A stretch of 64,000 nucleotides of DNA, taken from assembly GCA_019454045.1 (NCBI GenBank), contig SKCR01006517.1:1-64000 (forward strand), read 5' to 3'. The notes beneath the pieces are model-generated. The model had not been told where the DNA came from and ran no database searches. It was given only the letters and a program-made list of their open reading frames with translations. The position numbers were made by a program, and so were the translations under genes. Shown one piece after another: positions 47,012 to 59,055 of this stretch (position 1 is its first letter; the number at the start of each line of letters is the position of its first letter). Origin of the DNA: Zanthoxylum bungeanum (Eukaryota; Streptophyta; Magnoliopsida; Sapindales; Rutaceae).

Positions 47012-47029
47012 TCCCTGGCAACTGCGCCA
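47012..47029 (-). other. Primer-binding site of element C (tRNA-Asp type)
   Basis: Minus strand tggcgcagttgccaggga has two changes from tggcgccgttgccgggga. It lies 6 bp from the LTR end, as in Athila-1. Confidence 0.85.
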
Positions 47030-47035
47030 AAAACT

Positions 47036-48964
47036 TGATCGGTGCGTAATCACACACATATAACGTAAGCGCACGTATCGTTCAAGTAGTATAAAAAGTA
47101 TGGATCCCATGAGGACTTAATACCTAATCTATTAATTTTAATAGGTCAAATGATTACTATTATCCAACAGATTGATTGATTTATTTTGAAATGGTAATGA
47201 TTTTAAACTTAAAAACAAGTAATTAAAATTTGCTCGAAAATAAGTTTAAGAAAATTCAATATTTATGAACTATCTAGGGTTGTGAATCATTCCAATATCT
47301 TTTAAAAAATGAAGTGATTATTTCATGTTTGTGTAATATATCAGTTTACAAACCTGGAACACGTTATTATGCGAAAGCCTCTGTCGATGGTCGGACGTAA
47401 ATACCCAGTATAACCCAATTGAACTATATGTCTATGTCAACCAAATTACCTGGATTCATTAAGATTAAATTCCAATTAAGGTTACTCCCGCCCGACAGGT
47501 ATATTTCCATCCTATAAGGAAATCTATTAAAGGGTTATCTATCCACAAGGAAGATCGAAAGCTATTAAGTCTAAGGTTGAAACCTAAAATTCCTTTGTCA
47601 AGTATATTTTAGATTTACCATATCAATCTTATTGATGGCCAGATAACAAGACGTATTAAGCTTAAGACTTAATAAGTAAACCTTTAAATTACTCAAACTA
47701 TAAAATAACCCCTTATAAACTGGTGATATTAGAATTCATCACAACCCCAGATAACTAACTTAGTTACTATACATAATTAGGGCTAATAAAAACTTAAAAT
47801 AAAAAGACATAAAATAAATACTGAAAAGTAAACTGCGTTAAAGTAAATACTGAAAAGTAAAATTACAATAAAATAAAATGCTAGGGTTAAATGATATACT
47901 TTTACCACTACTAATTTAGATATCTCCCTTAATATAATATATTAACTTGTGATAACATTACCAGCCAGCCATATAGGCGGTAACCTGATTAAGTCAAATT
48001 AAGTCCAACCAGCCATTAAGGCGGTAATATTTGTCCATAAACCTACCATATAGGCGATAAATTACCAACCGACCAACCAGGCGGTATCCTAACTTAGTCA
48101 AATTAAAATAAATTTAATATCAATTACCAACCGGCTAATGTAGTGGTATCCTCATTAAGTCAAATTTTAAATGGTGAATATGTTATAATTAAGGGAGATT
48201 AATCCAAATAGCTGTAATAAAAGTTTTACCTTTCACCCTAGCAGTGGGAAGTTACCTCCTCATGTTGAATAGTAAAAATTGAAAAAGTAAAGAAAGTAAA
48301 TTATTATTGCAGAACGTAATTAAAATTAATTACAAACTGAAATTAAATAAACTAGATATGAAAACTTCTTATTTACATCAAAGAATTCAGAGAGAAAAGT
48401 ATATCTGAAATTAGAAAAATGAGATGAATTTATAGGCCTCGGTGAGGTAGCCACATCGCGACGTGCAGCTCGCGTCACGACGCTCGTGATTATCGGAGTG
48501 GAACATAGAGAGCTTGACACATGGCAGTGGATAAGGTGATAAGCTGATATGTGGCACGTTGTGATTGGAAGCTGAATAATTATGCTTGCGTGGCAATTAT
48601 GGATGATTAACTCAATAATTGTGCTGACGTGGTAGTGATGTGGCGCTGACGTGGTGATAATGTGGCACTGACATGGCGACATGTGGCGAAAGTGATTGTC
48701 GACACCATATGATGATGACACGTGGCACGGCGCACGTTAGTAGATTGTTGTGATATTGACACGTGGCACGATGCATGTTAGCAAAGTCAAACTTCTCATA
48801 TTCTGGTATGTGGACCCGGCGCATGTTAGATGTCGTGATGCGAGCTGCGCGTCGTGACGCACCCAATGACCAAAATGCCATTTTGTCTGTTTTTCACTAT
48901 TTTGGCTCCAAATCACCTCCAGATTGTCATGAAACTTTATTTATCTACAAAATAACATAAAACA
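47036..48964 (-). repeat. 5' LTR of element C, truncated at outer end
   Basis: Starts tgatcggtgcg. It matches 34871-36776, then breaks at aaaataacataaaac, so the last ~80 bp are lost. It carries a TATA box (48428-48434), a decayed G-box cluster (about 48510-48770) and the ~60-bp repeats (47960-48150). Small frames at 48326-48881 follow the G-box repeats and are not genes. Confidence 0.9.
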
Positions 48965-50117
48965 CTTTAAATCTGAGGTAACTCCTCTCCACTGGGGTGA
49001 AAGGTAAAGCTTTTATTACCAATATTTAGATTAATCTCCCTTAGTTATAATATATAAACTACTTTAAATCTGACTTAATGGGATACCACCTTTATGGTTG
49101 GTTGGACTTAATTAAATTGATTTTAACCTGAATAAACTGGATACCGCCTTTATGGTCGGTTGGAATTAATCATGAATTTGACTTAATCAAGATACCGCGT
49201 ATATGGTTGGTTGGTAATGTCATGCAAGTATATATATTATAATAAGGGAGATATCTAAATTAGAAGTAATAAAAGTGGACCCTATTTCCCCAGAATTTTA
49301 TTTATTGTTAATTTATCTTTTTAATTTCCATCTTTATTTATGTCTTTTACTTTATTTATGTCTTTTACTTTATTTATGTCTTTAATAATTCTAGATATAT
49401 GTTGTAACTAAATATCATATCTGGGGTTGTGATGAATTCCTAAATCGCCAATTTATAAGTGGTAATTTTAGGTTCTGGGTAATATAAAGGTTTATTTATT
49501 GAGACTTAGTCTTAATGCTTCTTGTTAACTGCTATTAATAAGATTGATTTGGTAAACTTAAAATGAACATGGAACAGGAATTTTAGGTTTAGCCTTAGAC
49601 TCAATAGCTCACAATCTAACCTTGGGGAAATAGACTCTTAGGTAGATTTCCTTACATGATAGGAATATACCTGTTTGGCTGGGGTAGCCAGAATTGGAAC
49701 TTAATCTTAATGAATTTAGGTAACTTGGTTAACATAGGAATATAGTTAATTGGGTTACTCTAGGTGTTTGCATCTGACCATCGGAAGAGGCCTTTGCATA
49801 TTTTCATGTCCAGGTTAATAAACCGAGATATTAAACAAGCATGAGATAATCACTTCATATTTAAAAGATATTAGAAGGATTCACAACCTTAGATAGTTTT
49901 ATAATATTGAATTTTCCCTTAATTTACTTTTACACTACTTTATTTACTTGTTTTCAGACAAAAATCACCATCCAAACAACAATCAATCTATTAGATACTC
50001 TTAAACATTTAACTTCGTAAATTGATAGCCTAGGTATTAAGTCCTCGTGGGATCGATATATTTTATACTACTTGAGCGATACATGCGCTTGCGTAACGTG
50101 AGTGATATCACTGATCA
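48965..50117 (+). repeat. Athila + strand 3' LTR, fragment
   Basis: LTR sequence in + orientation, matching 9661-10546 and, reversed, the element C LTRs. It starts without the first ~750 bp and ends gtgatatcactgatca. It is probably the 3' LTR of Athila-1 or -2, whose remaining integrase and LTR start were deleted together with the end of element C. Confidence 0.8.
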
Positions 50118-50902
50118 TTTAGTTATGGATTTTTAACCCAGCAGTGTTTCCCACTACTTTATATAATATCGTAACCCCAACAGAAAATTGAATCCAATAA
50201 TTAAATTGAATTCCATAGTGAGAAGTGGACCCCATGAATATATTTCGACTCACAGCTTTGGGACGTTCTAATCACAGGTAGACAATTCATTGTCAATCAC
50301 ATTTACTGTGACCCCAGGTTTTGATCCTGACCGCTTCTCGTTGTGACAGCTTTGGCACGTTCACACGAGGCATATCAAGGCTTCACTTGTGAGTGACAAA
50401 CTCAAGCTACCGATGTAGTCCTGACAACTTTGGCACGTTCAAGATTTTGATTTTCACTTGAATTTGTCTCTTATCATATAATTTCTACTGGCATAAATGA
50501 ACTACCATTAGCCATAGCTGGACACCTTTGGCACGATACAGCTATAGCATCAGGAAATCATTTGCATCCATACAGGCAAGGCAGACTAAGAAACAAGTAT
50601 TCCTAATACTAGTTACTTTAATATCTTATTTTGGAGGGGATATTCCTTAAGAGGGTTTTACTCTACATCAAATGCAGAATTTTAATTTAGATCAATTTCT
50701 CAACAGCTTAATTCTACCTGGGAAAACATAACTTATCTTAACCATTACATCTCTGTTTTGTTTTCCGTTAACGTAGAATTAAAAAAATTAAGAAACATCT
50801 AAATTACATGCATGTGGAAATATCAAAATTGGATTATATATCATATATCAAGCATGAAAAATGTAATGGATGAAGGATTAGACCTGCTCTGATACCATTT
50901 TT
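50118..50902 (-). other. copia leader fragment with repeated motif and PBS
   Basis: On the minus strand a Met-tRNA primer-binding site TGGTATCAGAGCAGG (50882-50896) lies beside an LTR stub beginning tgttggggtaagg (50903). The ~780 bp before it (by + coordinates) would be its leader. It holds four copies of gaca(g/a)ctttggcacgttc-like sequence (50255, 50347, 50427, 50521). No gag is seen; the leader is cut by the Athila LTR at 50117. Confidence 0.55.
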
Positions 50903-50931
50903 TGTTGGGGTAAGGCGTGGCGGAAACGATG
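50903..50931 (-). repeat. copia 5' LTR stub
   Basis: tgttggggtaaggcgtggcg and 9 more bases resemble the start of the LTR at 13386 (tgttgggaag...cagcggaaa). It is cut after 29 bp by the family D LTR. Confidence 0.55.
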
Positions 50932-51527
50932 TGTAATATCCCTAGACTGGGAGAAGTTACTAGCATGGGATAGCAGGATTAACCCCATAAGCCTTTGACT
51001 TTCTGACTGTATTATAATCTATTCAGATGCAATGTTATGCATAGACACCTTAACTCAATTTTAAAATACTTTTATGTCTCATGTCTGTATACTTTGAATA
51101 CTATTCTTTACAAACATTGACAGATACTCCATAATGACTTATACTACACTAATACATAAAAGAATCTTTTACTTGACACTGACTAGACTCTCATGCTATA
51201 TGACTCAAAGCTAGTGGACTCCTACCCTAGCGACTGCATCAGTATCCATCGTCTCAAGCTCATTCTCCTAGAATTCTTACAAAATAAATACTGGAAGTGG
51301 GGGGGTAGATCGTCGTACGATCTAAGTGAGAGGAACTAAAACAACAAGAAGAAAGTATATTAAAATGCATAAAATAATCAACAAAGTCTGTTTAATAAAG
51401 TCATTGAAAAGATAAGTGACAACTTAAAGAACTTAACGATATCGGACTATAAGACTATTCGTCATGAAAATACAGTAAACAATATCATGAAACTGCACCG
51501 TAAGTGTGTCAAATCATACTATAAAGA
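50932..51527 (-). repeat. Family D LTR piece 1
   Basis: Starts tgtaatatccctag and follows LTR 2 for about 600 bp, then switches at aaatcatactataaaga to internal sequence. It contains the palindromic agatcgtcgtacgatct (about 51307). Confidence 0.85.
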
Positions 51528-51826
51528 TGATTACGAAATAACTTTCTTTGGACCTTACTATCGGGTTCCCTAGCTTATACTGAACTTCGAAAAGTAATTT
51601 AAGATGATTACGGAATATTCCTTAACAAGAATGAGAAAAAAAGGATTCAAATGGCTTAGGAATACTCACTAACCTGTCTGTAAAGCTTTGAGGGCGTACT
51701 CGAGGATCGGATACTGGAGAGGTAGTGCCTCATATATGAGTATCCCGGACATACGACGTATATAAGACCCTAACACTCTACCCACTATAGTCACTGACTC
51801 CCTAGACCATGCTCTGATACCATCTT
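51528..51826 (-). other. Family D internal piece with PBS
   Basis: Matches 58688-59055 (internal region next to the 5' LTR) without the 67-bp duplication seen there. It ends with the Met primer-binding site (minus TGGTATCAGAGCATGG, 51807-51822) directly before LTR 2. Confidence 0.85.
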
Positions 51827-54800
51827 TGTAACATCCCCAAACTATGAGATGTTACCGGCATGGGATAGCAGGACTAACCCAATAAGCCTTTGACTTTCTG
51901 ACTGCATTCTAATCTATTCAAATGAAATATTATGCATAGACACCTTAACTCAATTTAAAATACTTTTATGTGTCATGTCTGTGTACTTTGAATACTTTTC
52001 TTTACAAACATTGACAGATACTCAATAATGACTCATAATACACTAATGCATACATGAATCTTTTACTTGACACTGACTGGACTCTCATGCTATATGACTC
52101 AAAGCTGGTGGACTCCCACCCTATCGACTGCATTAGTATCCATTCTTCCAAGCTCGTCCTCCTAGAATTCCTACAAAACAAATACTGGTAGTGGGGGGTT
52201 AGATCATCGTACGATCTAAGTGAGTGGAACTAAAACAACAAGAGGAAAGTAAATTAAAATGTATAAAATAATCGACAAAGTTTGTTTAATAAAATCATTG
52301 AAACAGATAAGTGACAACTTAAACAACTTCACGATATCAGACTATAAAACTTTTCGTCATGAAAATACGGTAAACAATATCATGAAACTGCACCGTAAGT
52401 GTGTCAAATCATACTGTAAAGAACAATGTAAAGTCATGCTGTAAAACATCTTAAGAAATCAGGTTCAGTTATATCACTCAACACTACTATAGAAAACCCA
52501 AGTCAAGGAATTTCCGCCCAGGAATGTCCCATCTGAGCGCAATCTCCGCCCAGGAATGTCCCATCTGAGTGCAATCTCTGTCAAGGAATGTCCCATCGGA
52601 GTGCAATCTCCTCCCAGGAATATCCCACCTGAGCACAAAAATGGATCTATTGGTGTTACGTATCACCGTCCCCCTAGCCCGGCTCGAGGATCTGATAACG
52701 TCCCTTCAGTCCTCCACATGTGCACATGCCACTATATCCGGTAATTCCAAACTGGATCACAAGTTACATACTGGGGTGATTTTTTACCTCATGCCCCGAA
52801 AACATAAATCTCAAGTTGAAAAACATTTCTTTTCCAAATCGCTATTATTTGAAAAAAAACTGTAAATAAATAAAGGCTAACGCCCTACGTGCTAGAAAAG
52901 TAAGTCTGGATTTATAAAGAACAAGTAAATCAATCAATTTAAAGAAAGGGGTGTCCACTTACTGATTTGGGCTTGACGACGTCTTTTCACAGCGTCGACG
53001 GTGGTTGTGAGTCATGGCGTTGATCTATAAGAGTAAAGGGCTTGTTAGAACAAAGAAATATTTAATGAACTTATAAGAATATATGAACCAGAATTTTCCA
53101 AGTTTTTGGGCTAGAGATTGGAATTTTATTGGGAGCAATTGGTAAGGAATTTGGACTTCAAATTTTTATGGATGAATCCCCTATAAGTATACTTTACCCC
53201 AAATTTTATGGATCCTGATTTCGATTCCCAAACTCCGTAAACAAACTGATTTCTACTAGTTGTTCAGCAAAGACAAAATCAGATTAGTCTCTGCTGATCA
53301 CTCCACTTCGAAACTCTGCCAAAAATTTCTTATTAAGTCCAATGGTTCTGAATTTTTTTTATATGTCAAACTACTATGTGTCTAGTTTATTTTGGCACTG
53401 ACCGCTCGTCGTTTGGACACCCGAAACCCATTTTAAAAATCAAAAATTGAGCCTAGGTCATCAGGTTACAGGTGCAGACTTTACTGCCGATCAGTTGACT
53501 TAGGAGATTTTTCTACATTAGCGTCTTAAGACCAAAATTTCTGATTTTTGGATATATTACTTCCAATTGTGTCTATTTTACTAAGAACTTTACCGCTTGT
53601 CAATCAGAGATTTAAAACTCAAGTTATAAATTCAAATATATGACATGTCCAAAATGCTCTGTTTTCTGAAACTTGCTGCCCATTTGCGATTTACGCCGCT
53701 CTTCCGATTTTATTTAATTTTACAGTATTCTTCGGACTTCCTAATGTCTATAAACACATATTACTTTGTTTTAAGTTTGTCCAAATAATTATTTTAGTCC
53801 ATTTGGGCAATTTGTCGAACACTTGGGTGTGCAATTAGTTACCTTATCACTATTTTCCAAATTATAGTTATATATCCCTCCATTTCCACAAACATTACAT
53901 CTCCAACAACCTAATACTTCACTAGAAAAAGTAAATCAGCCCCCCTCTCTGTCGAAAATGGCTATTATCAATGATCATATTTTTTCCATTTCTATTGTAC
54001 CACCAACAACATTTCATCTTAGCAATATTACTCATAATCCCAACCACACATTCTTTCATTTCATTACTCCATCATAGCCAACCTAGGGTTTGGATTAAAA
54101 TTAATAATACAACATAATCATCACACTAAACAACTTATTTATGCTTATTAAATTCAAATGTACTTATATTAACATAAAATTCCACCACTAATGCAAAATC
54201 ACAACTTATAACTTATAGAATATAATTTTCTTACCTTAATCAACTTGCCACCTTACTCCAATTTCTTCATAGGGCTTGTATGAATCTCTCTAATATTTCT
54301 TATGCTTGATTTCCATCACTTCTTAACTAAGAATTTTAGAAACTCCTGGAAAATTTTCTTATTTCACTTGTTTTTTTTTCATTTGGCCATCATAAAAAAT
54401 TAGGGCTTGGTGGATTTTATTTATTTCTTGGCTTGGTAAGTCTCTTCTAGAGAAATCAAGGGTCCCCTAGGTAATTCGGAGTGGGCTGTATTTGAAGAAA
54501 TAAAATGGGCTTTTAGCCTTAAATGAAATTTTTTTCACTCCTCATTTTCGTCACAGTGCAGGTCAGTGGCAAAAAAACGCACATGAAGTTTGTGCATCTA
54601 TGTTTTCCCTTCAAAATGGTATATTATTCCTCAAAATCAGAGTTAAAACAAAGTAGTTATGGCTGTTTTACTAACAGCTTTACAAAACGGAAAGTTTAGC
54701 GGAACTGCATCAAAACTTGAAAATTTATCCTGAGTCTCCAGTCGAGATTCATTGGCCATGGAAATCATTTTTATAACATATAACGATTATTAACATGCTT

Positions 54801-54851
54801 CGCACAATTATTTACTATGCTATTTATGTTGCACGTTACCGATCTGTTACA
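51827..54851 (-). repeat. Family D LTR 2 (3' LTR)
   Basis: Starts tgtaacatcc, ends gatctgttaca, 3025 bp. It is flanked left by a PBS and right by a PPT, so it is shared by two tandem elements. It has a 32-bp VNTR (52519-52640). The LTR is non-coding; the small frames at 52259-52865 show no homology I know. Confidence 0.9.
52519..52640. repeat. 32-bp VNTR in family D LTR
   Basis: Four units built on aggaatgtcccatctgagtg (unit starts 52521, 52553, 52585, 52617). LTR 3 has two units (59738-59805) and the + strand LTR piece has three (about 62915-63000). Confidence 0.85.
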
Positions 54852-54865
54852 ATTCCCTCCTTAAA
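54852..54865 (-). other. Family D polypurine tract
   Basis: Minus strand tttaaggagggaat directly before the LTR. The second copy is tttaagggggcaat (62053-62040). Confidence 0.75.
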
Positions 54866-57800
54866 TATGATTCGTCCTCGAATCCTTTTTTGTGTGTCCA
54901 ACTTGCGGTTTTCCTAGTTTCGAGAATATCTTGTGATTCTTCTATACTCATCTTCTTCACTCCAGTCTTATTTAATTTTACTTGTTCTTCCTCTTTTCTC
55001 TTTTCTAAGTTCTTAATTAATAATACTTCTACTGAGTATCTTTGACTTCTATTTATCCGAATATTTAGCTGAACTGCATACTCCTTATCTCTAATATCTC
55101 TCTCATGGTTCTTTACTAATGCTCAAATATTTTTTAATTTGATCAAATTCTTAGTGACTGGTACTTTTAACTCTTACTAAATTTGCTGATATCTTCCTAC
55201 TTGTACTTAGTATTCCTTACTCTACTTGTCCATCTTGATCTCAATATCCTTTCTTATCACTTAGCTATTAAATTCCTATACACATCTTACAATCTTCAAC
55301 AGTCTATAAACTTTTCTTCTTCAAGTTCTAAAATTTCTGCTGCCTAAGGGGTTTTGGGGTTTTCTGATTTATTGATATTTCCTAGTGGTTCCTTTGTATT
55401 TGGTTATGGTTAAAGCTTATATTCTTTCGTACTTTACTTTCATTACTCACATTCTTACCATTTCTCCATAGTTTGAAAATTCATTTTTTCCTAGGTTCTA
55501 AACCATACTATAATTTTGTCACCATTTACTTAGTATCTTCGAAGGATATCGGCTCTCATATGTCTTTGGCTATACTTAATGTTGTCGTCTTACATTCTTA
55601 TCACTGCTCAACTAGTACTCCTTCTCTTTATTGCCTTATCTAATAGCTTCTCTTTAAATCTTTGATGCCATCTTTGTTACCGATGTCGATTAAGGGTTGC
55701 GAAGGTGGGTACTTGTCTGGGGACTCTTCTGCTATGATGATTTGGTGACATATACTTTTGTCTAAGATTCTCGTGCATACCTGTCTAGTGTCTTTTCCTA
55801 CTCTAGATTTTACAGCTAAAACGTATTTGTCTTGCCTTTTCTTCATATCCTCAGACCTTAATTTCTTGAAATATCTGCTATCATTTGACTGCTACCTTAT
55901 TTTAGTACTATTCTAATTTAACAACTTCCTTTCTGACTCCCAAAGTCTCACTTGTTCATTCTCGGGCTACATCTGCAGGTTTCATCTCTTTGATCTTCCC
56001 TTTCTATTCTCTACTCACCTTCTGTACTTATTTATATGCTAGAATACATTTTCTTTGTTGATTCTCATACTGTGGTAAACTTGTTGTCTTTGTTATATAC
56101 CATACTACACTTCCTTCTATATTTACTTAGTATTTCTTCTCCTGTTTTCATTACTTCTTCACAATCTTACTTTTTAGTACTTATATCAGCTAACATTTTT
56201 ATTTACCTTTTTTTTTTCCACTTCGTTCTATGTCTAAATCTACTATGGGTCATATTTCTTGTTTCTTTACTCGAATGATACTTGTTCTAATATGTCCTTA
56301 AGGGTCATACATTTTAATCTTTTATCACTACTCTTGTACTTGCTTCTGAAGTACCTTAAGGTTACACTTCCAGTCATTTGTGTTATCAGAATCGATTCGA
56401 GGGTTGGGAGGGTGGGAGCTAGTCTTGAGGTCTCAGTGACATATATTTCGCCTAAAATTCTTGTGTATATTTGTCTGGGATCTCTTTCTATACTAAGTAC
56501 TACTGCTAAAAACTTTTCTGACTTATCTTTTCTAACTCTATTCCTAGTTCTTTTCATCAATTAATCACTTCACATCCTATACAAGTCCTCCTAGAAACAT
56601 ATTCTCTAAAAAGTTCCTTGTTCTGTCCATTTATCCTTCTTGTTAATTAACTTCATGCGGTTACTACGCTCTTTCTCAAGGTACTACTATAATCCGTTTT
56701 CTATCTTTTCTAAGGGAATCCTTATGCAATGATGGTTCCTTTCTTATCTTAGTCCTTTACTCCTTACTCGTTTTCTTTATTGAAAACTTCATTTGCTTCA
56801 ACTAATAAAATCCTTATTCTTAACTTTATGAGGTTCTTTATAAGTTGGTCACTATCTTCCTATGAATCATTTTCCATATTCTTTATACTTCAACTTTGTT
56901 TATTCCCTTGAAGGTCATTGGTTTTGTGAAGGTTTTCGGCACTTAGCTCATTCTTAAGATAATTATTTAAATCTTTTCTTTTTTAAGTTTCTAGTCTATG
57001 ACCTTTCGAATCATCAAACTAGTTGTCGAGCTATCTTGCAATTATAACAGTTACTCTTTTTTACTGGTTCTGCTCTCTTATAGGACTCCACCACTTTCAT
57101 ATTATATTTCCTTAATATAGTTCTTACAAAGGTGACTGTGAATCATTCCTCTATTTGGTTCTTAAATCTCAACTTCATGTTCCTACTATAGCTCTTGATT
57201 TGATCATTTTATCCTCACGTCCATATTGGTATTCTTATCATTTCTTAAGTATCTCCAACTTAATAGGTTTATTCTTATGGTCTTCTACAGATCTCTACTA
57301 TCTCAGCTTACCTATGGGTTCTATGATATTTGATCTAATTGTGATTTTCTATTGGTTGAGTAAACCTTACTCTGTCTTTCCTTAATCTTTGCACTACTCT
57401 GGGTTTTTTTTTCCTTTACATCCTCAAAAATTTCTTTGATCCTTCTTCTAGTTGGTTTGTTTCTCAAGGCATTTTCTTTTCTCGAATGAACTCCCGCTGA
57501 TTTGCTTATATCATACTGATAGGAACTACTTAAATCTCATTGGTCCTTTCTTTATATCTCGGGAAACTTCTTCATCCTCGTTCTAGTACTTTATGTCATG
57601 ATGGAGCCTATTACTCATGTAGGATGGTTATAAGGTAGACTCTATGAGGAATACTTCCTTAACTGATATCTCGTATGAGGGAAAATTTGGGTAAGTAGAA
57701 GTTATGTCTATTGGATGTCTTGGCTAGAGAGACCTAACACTTATTTAAATCGCCACTTATCTTGTTTGCTTACAAATTTATGTTTTGGAAGATCTAAAGT

Positions 57801-58792
57801 CTTTTTTCTTCTTTATAGCATTCTGTCATTTCTTATATGTCTCAATTTCTCTATCTCTATCTACCTTTTGCTTCTTACTCCGCTTCCTAATTCTCATTTT
57901 CTATTCTTATTATAAGTTTCGGCTATAATGATCTTTTTACGTTTCATGCTATTGCTTTAGTTACTTCTAACTCTCTTTATCGTCTCAGGTCTATTCCTGA
58001 ATACTCTCATAGATTTCTACTGACTTTGGGCTAGTCTGCCTTCCAAATTCCTAGGTGAACTTTTGTCAGATCTTTTATGGTTATCTATGTCTGTTAGGTA
58101 AGCTCTATTAGGGAAACTCTTTTGTCTGGTGTCATTTAAGAATTCGAAGACTAGATTGTCCAAGATTTTATCTCTATCGGGTTGCTAGGGGTAAGATAGT
58201 TAATCGTTCTTATTTCGTATTTGAGGATCTGGGTCAAGTTCTGAGTATATAGAATCCTTCAAATCCTTTTTGACATCTAGGTCCATTGGGTCTCTTACTA
58301 CTACTCTGGGTTTCGTACTTCTATTATTTCTCTAGCTATTCTCCGATACTCGTAGAACTCATTAGCTATGAGAGGATCTCAAAGACTATTGAATTTATTT
58401 GGAAAGATTTCATGAGTAGGAATGGAATCTTAATTTTACTAGGCAAATCAATTACTTATTGGGGCTTCCATTATTCTCGTTTACTGCTATGGGTTGTTGT
58501 GTTTTGCTAACTGCTCTGGTTCTATATCCTCTATCTTGTCTTACTTCTCTTCTAGCTTTATCTTTCTCTTTATACTCTTCTAGGTGGATATCTCTAAGCC
58601 TTTCTATTTCACTCTCTCTCTATACATCTCGATCTCTAACTGGTTCAAGCTTCCATGAATCTTTTCTTCTAGCTTCCTCTTTTCTCTTTTGCTCTCTCGA
58701 ATAACTTTCTTTGGACCTTACTATCGGGTTCCCTAGCTTATACTGAACTTCAGAAAGTAATCTAAGATGACTACGGAATGTTCCTTAACTAG

Positions 58793-58926
58793 AATGAGAA
58801 AAAAAGATTCAAATGGCTTGGGAATACTTACTAACCTATCGGTAAAGCTTTGAGGACAAAATGAGAAAAAAAGATTCAAATGGCTTGGGAATACTTACTA
58901 ACCTATCTATAAAGCTTTGAGGACAT
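58793..58926. repeat. 67-bp tandem duplication
   Basis: Two copies of aatgagaaaaaaagattcaa...gctttgaggaca at 58793 and 58860, single-copy in the related piece at 51528-51826. Confidence 0.9.
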
Positions 58927-59035
58927 ACTCGAGGATCGGATACTGGAGAGGTAGTGCCTCATATACAGGTATCATGAGCATACGACGTATACAAGACCCT
59001 AACACTCTACCCAATGTAGTCACTAACTCCCTAGA

Positions 59036-59051
59036 CCATGCTCTGATACCA
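59036..59051 (-). other. Family D primer-binding site (tRNA-iMet)
   Basis: Minus strand TGGTATCAGAGCATGG, four bases from the LTR; the first 12 bases match the initiator-Met tRNA end. Confidence 0.9.
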
Positions 59052-59055
59052 TCTT

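Larger units (their letters stand above)
34871..48964 (-). mobile_element. Athila-type gypsy element C with captured ORFs
   Basis: Minus-strand Ty3/gypsy element of about 14 kb: LTR (34871-36856), PPT, 3' region with two non-retroviral reading frames, gag-pol, tRNA-Asp primer-binding site and a right LTR lacking its last ~80 bp. The integrase is interrupted by a solo LTR. It is inserted in the integrase of Athila-2. The right flank is missing, so no target duplication can be confirmed. LTRs agree at roughly 89% over the first 130 bp by eye. Confidence 0.9.
54866..59055 (-). other. Family D internal region
   Basis: A 4.2-kb stretch very rich in C and T on the + strand, hence purine-rich on the minus strand. 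Minus-strand frames read Lys/Glu/Arg-rich peptides (for example 58440-58700: RERAKEKRKLEEKIHG) but none over about 100 codons and no gag, protease, RT or integrase motif was seen. It contains a diverged internal duplication (about 55670-55850 and 56380-56560) and a 67-bp tandem duplication (58793-58926). It is decayed coding DNA of unknown type or a non-autonomous interior. Confidence 0.6.

Noticed and set aside
48326..48881. His/Ser-rich minus-strand frames in the element C LTR (also 36306-36536)
   Set aside because: They are the translation of the repeated acgtggca motif array; the LTR is non-coding and the other copy breaks the frame.
56036..58704. Several + strand open frames of 65-100 codons in the family D interior, rich in Leu, Ser, Tyr and Phe
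   Set aside because: They follow from the C/T-rich strand, which has few stops in some frames. They are hydrophobic only by composition and the element's coding strand is minus.
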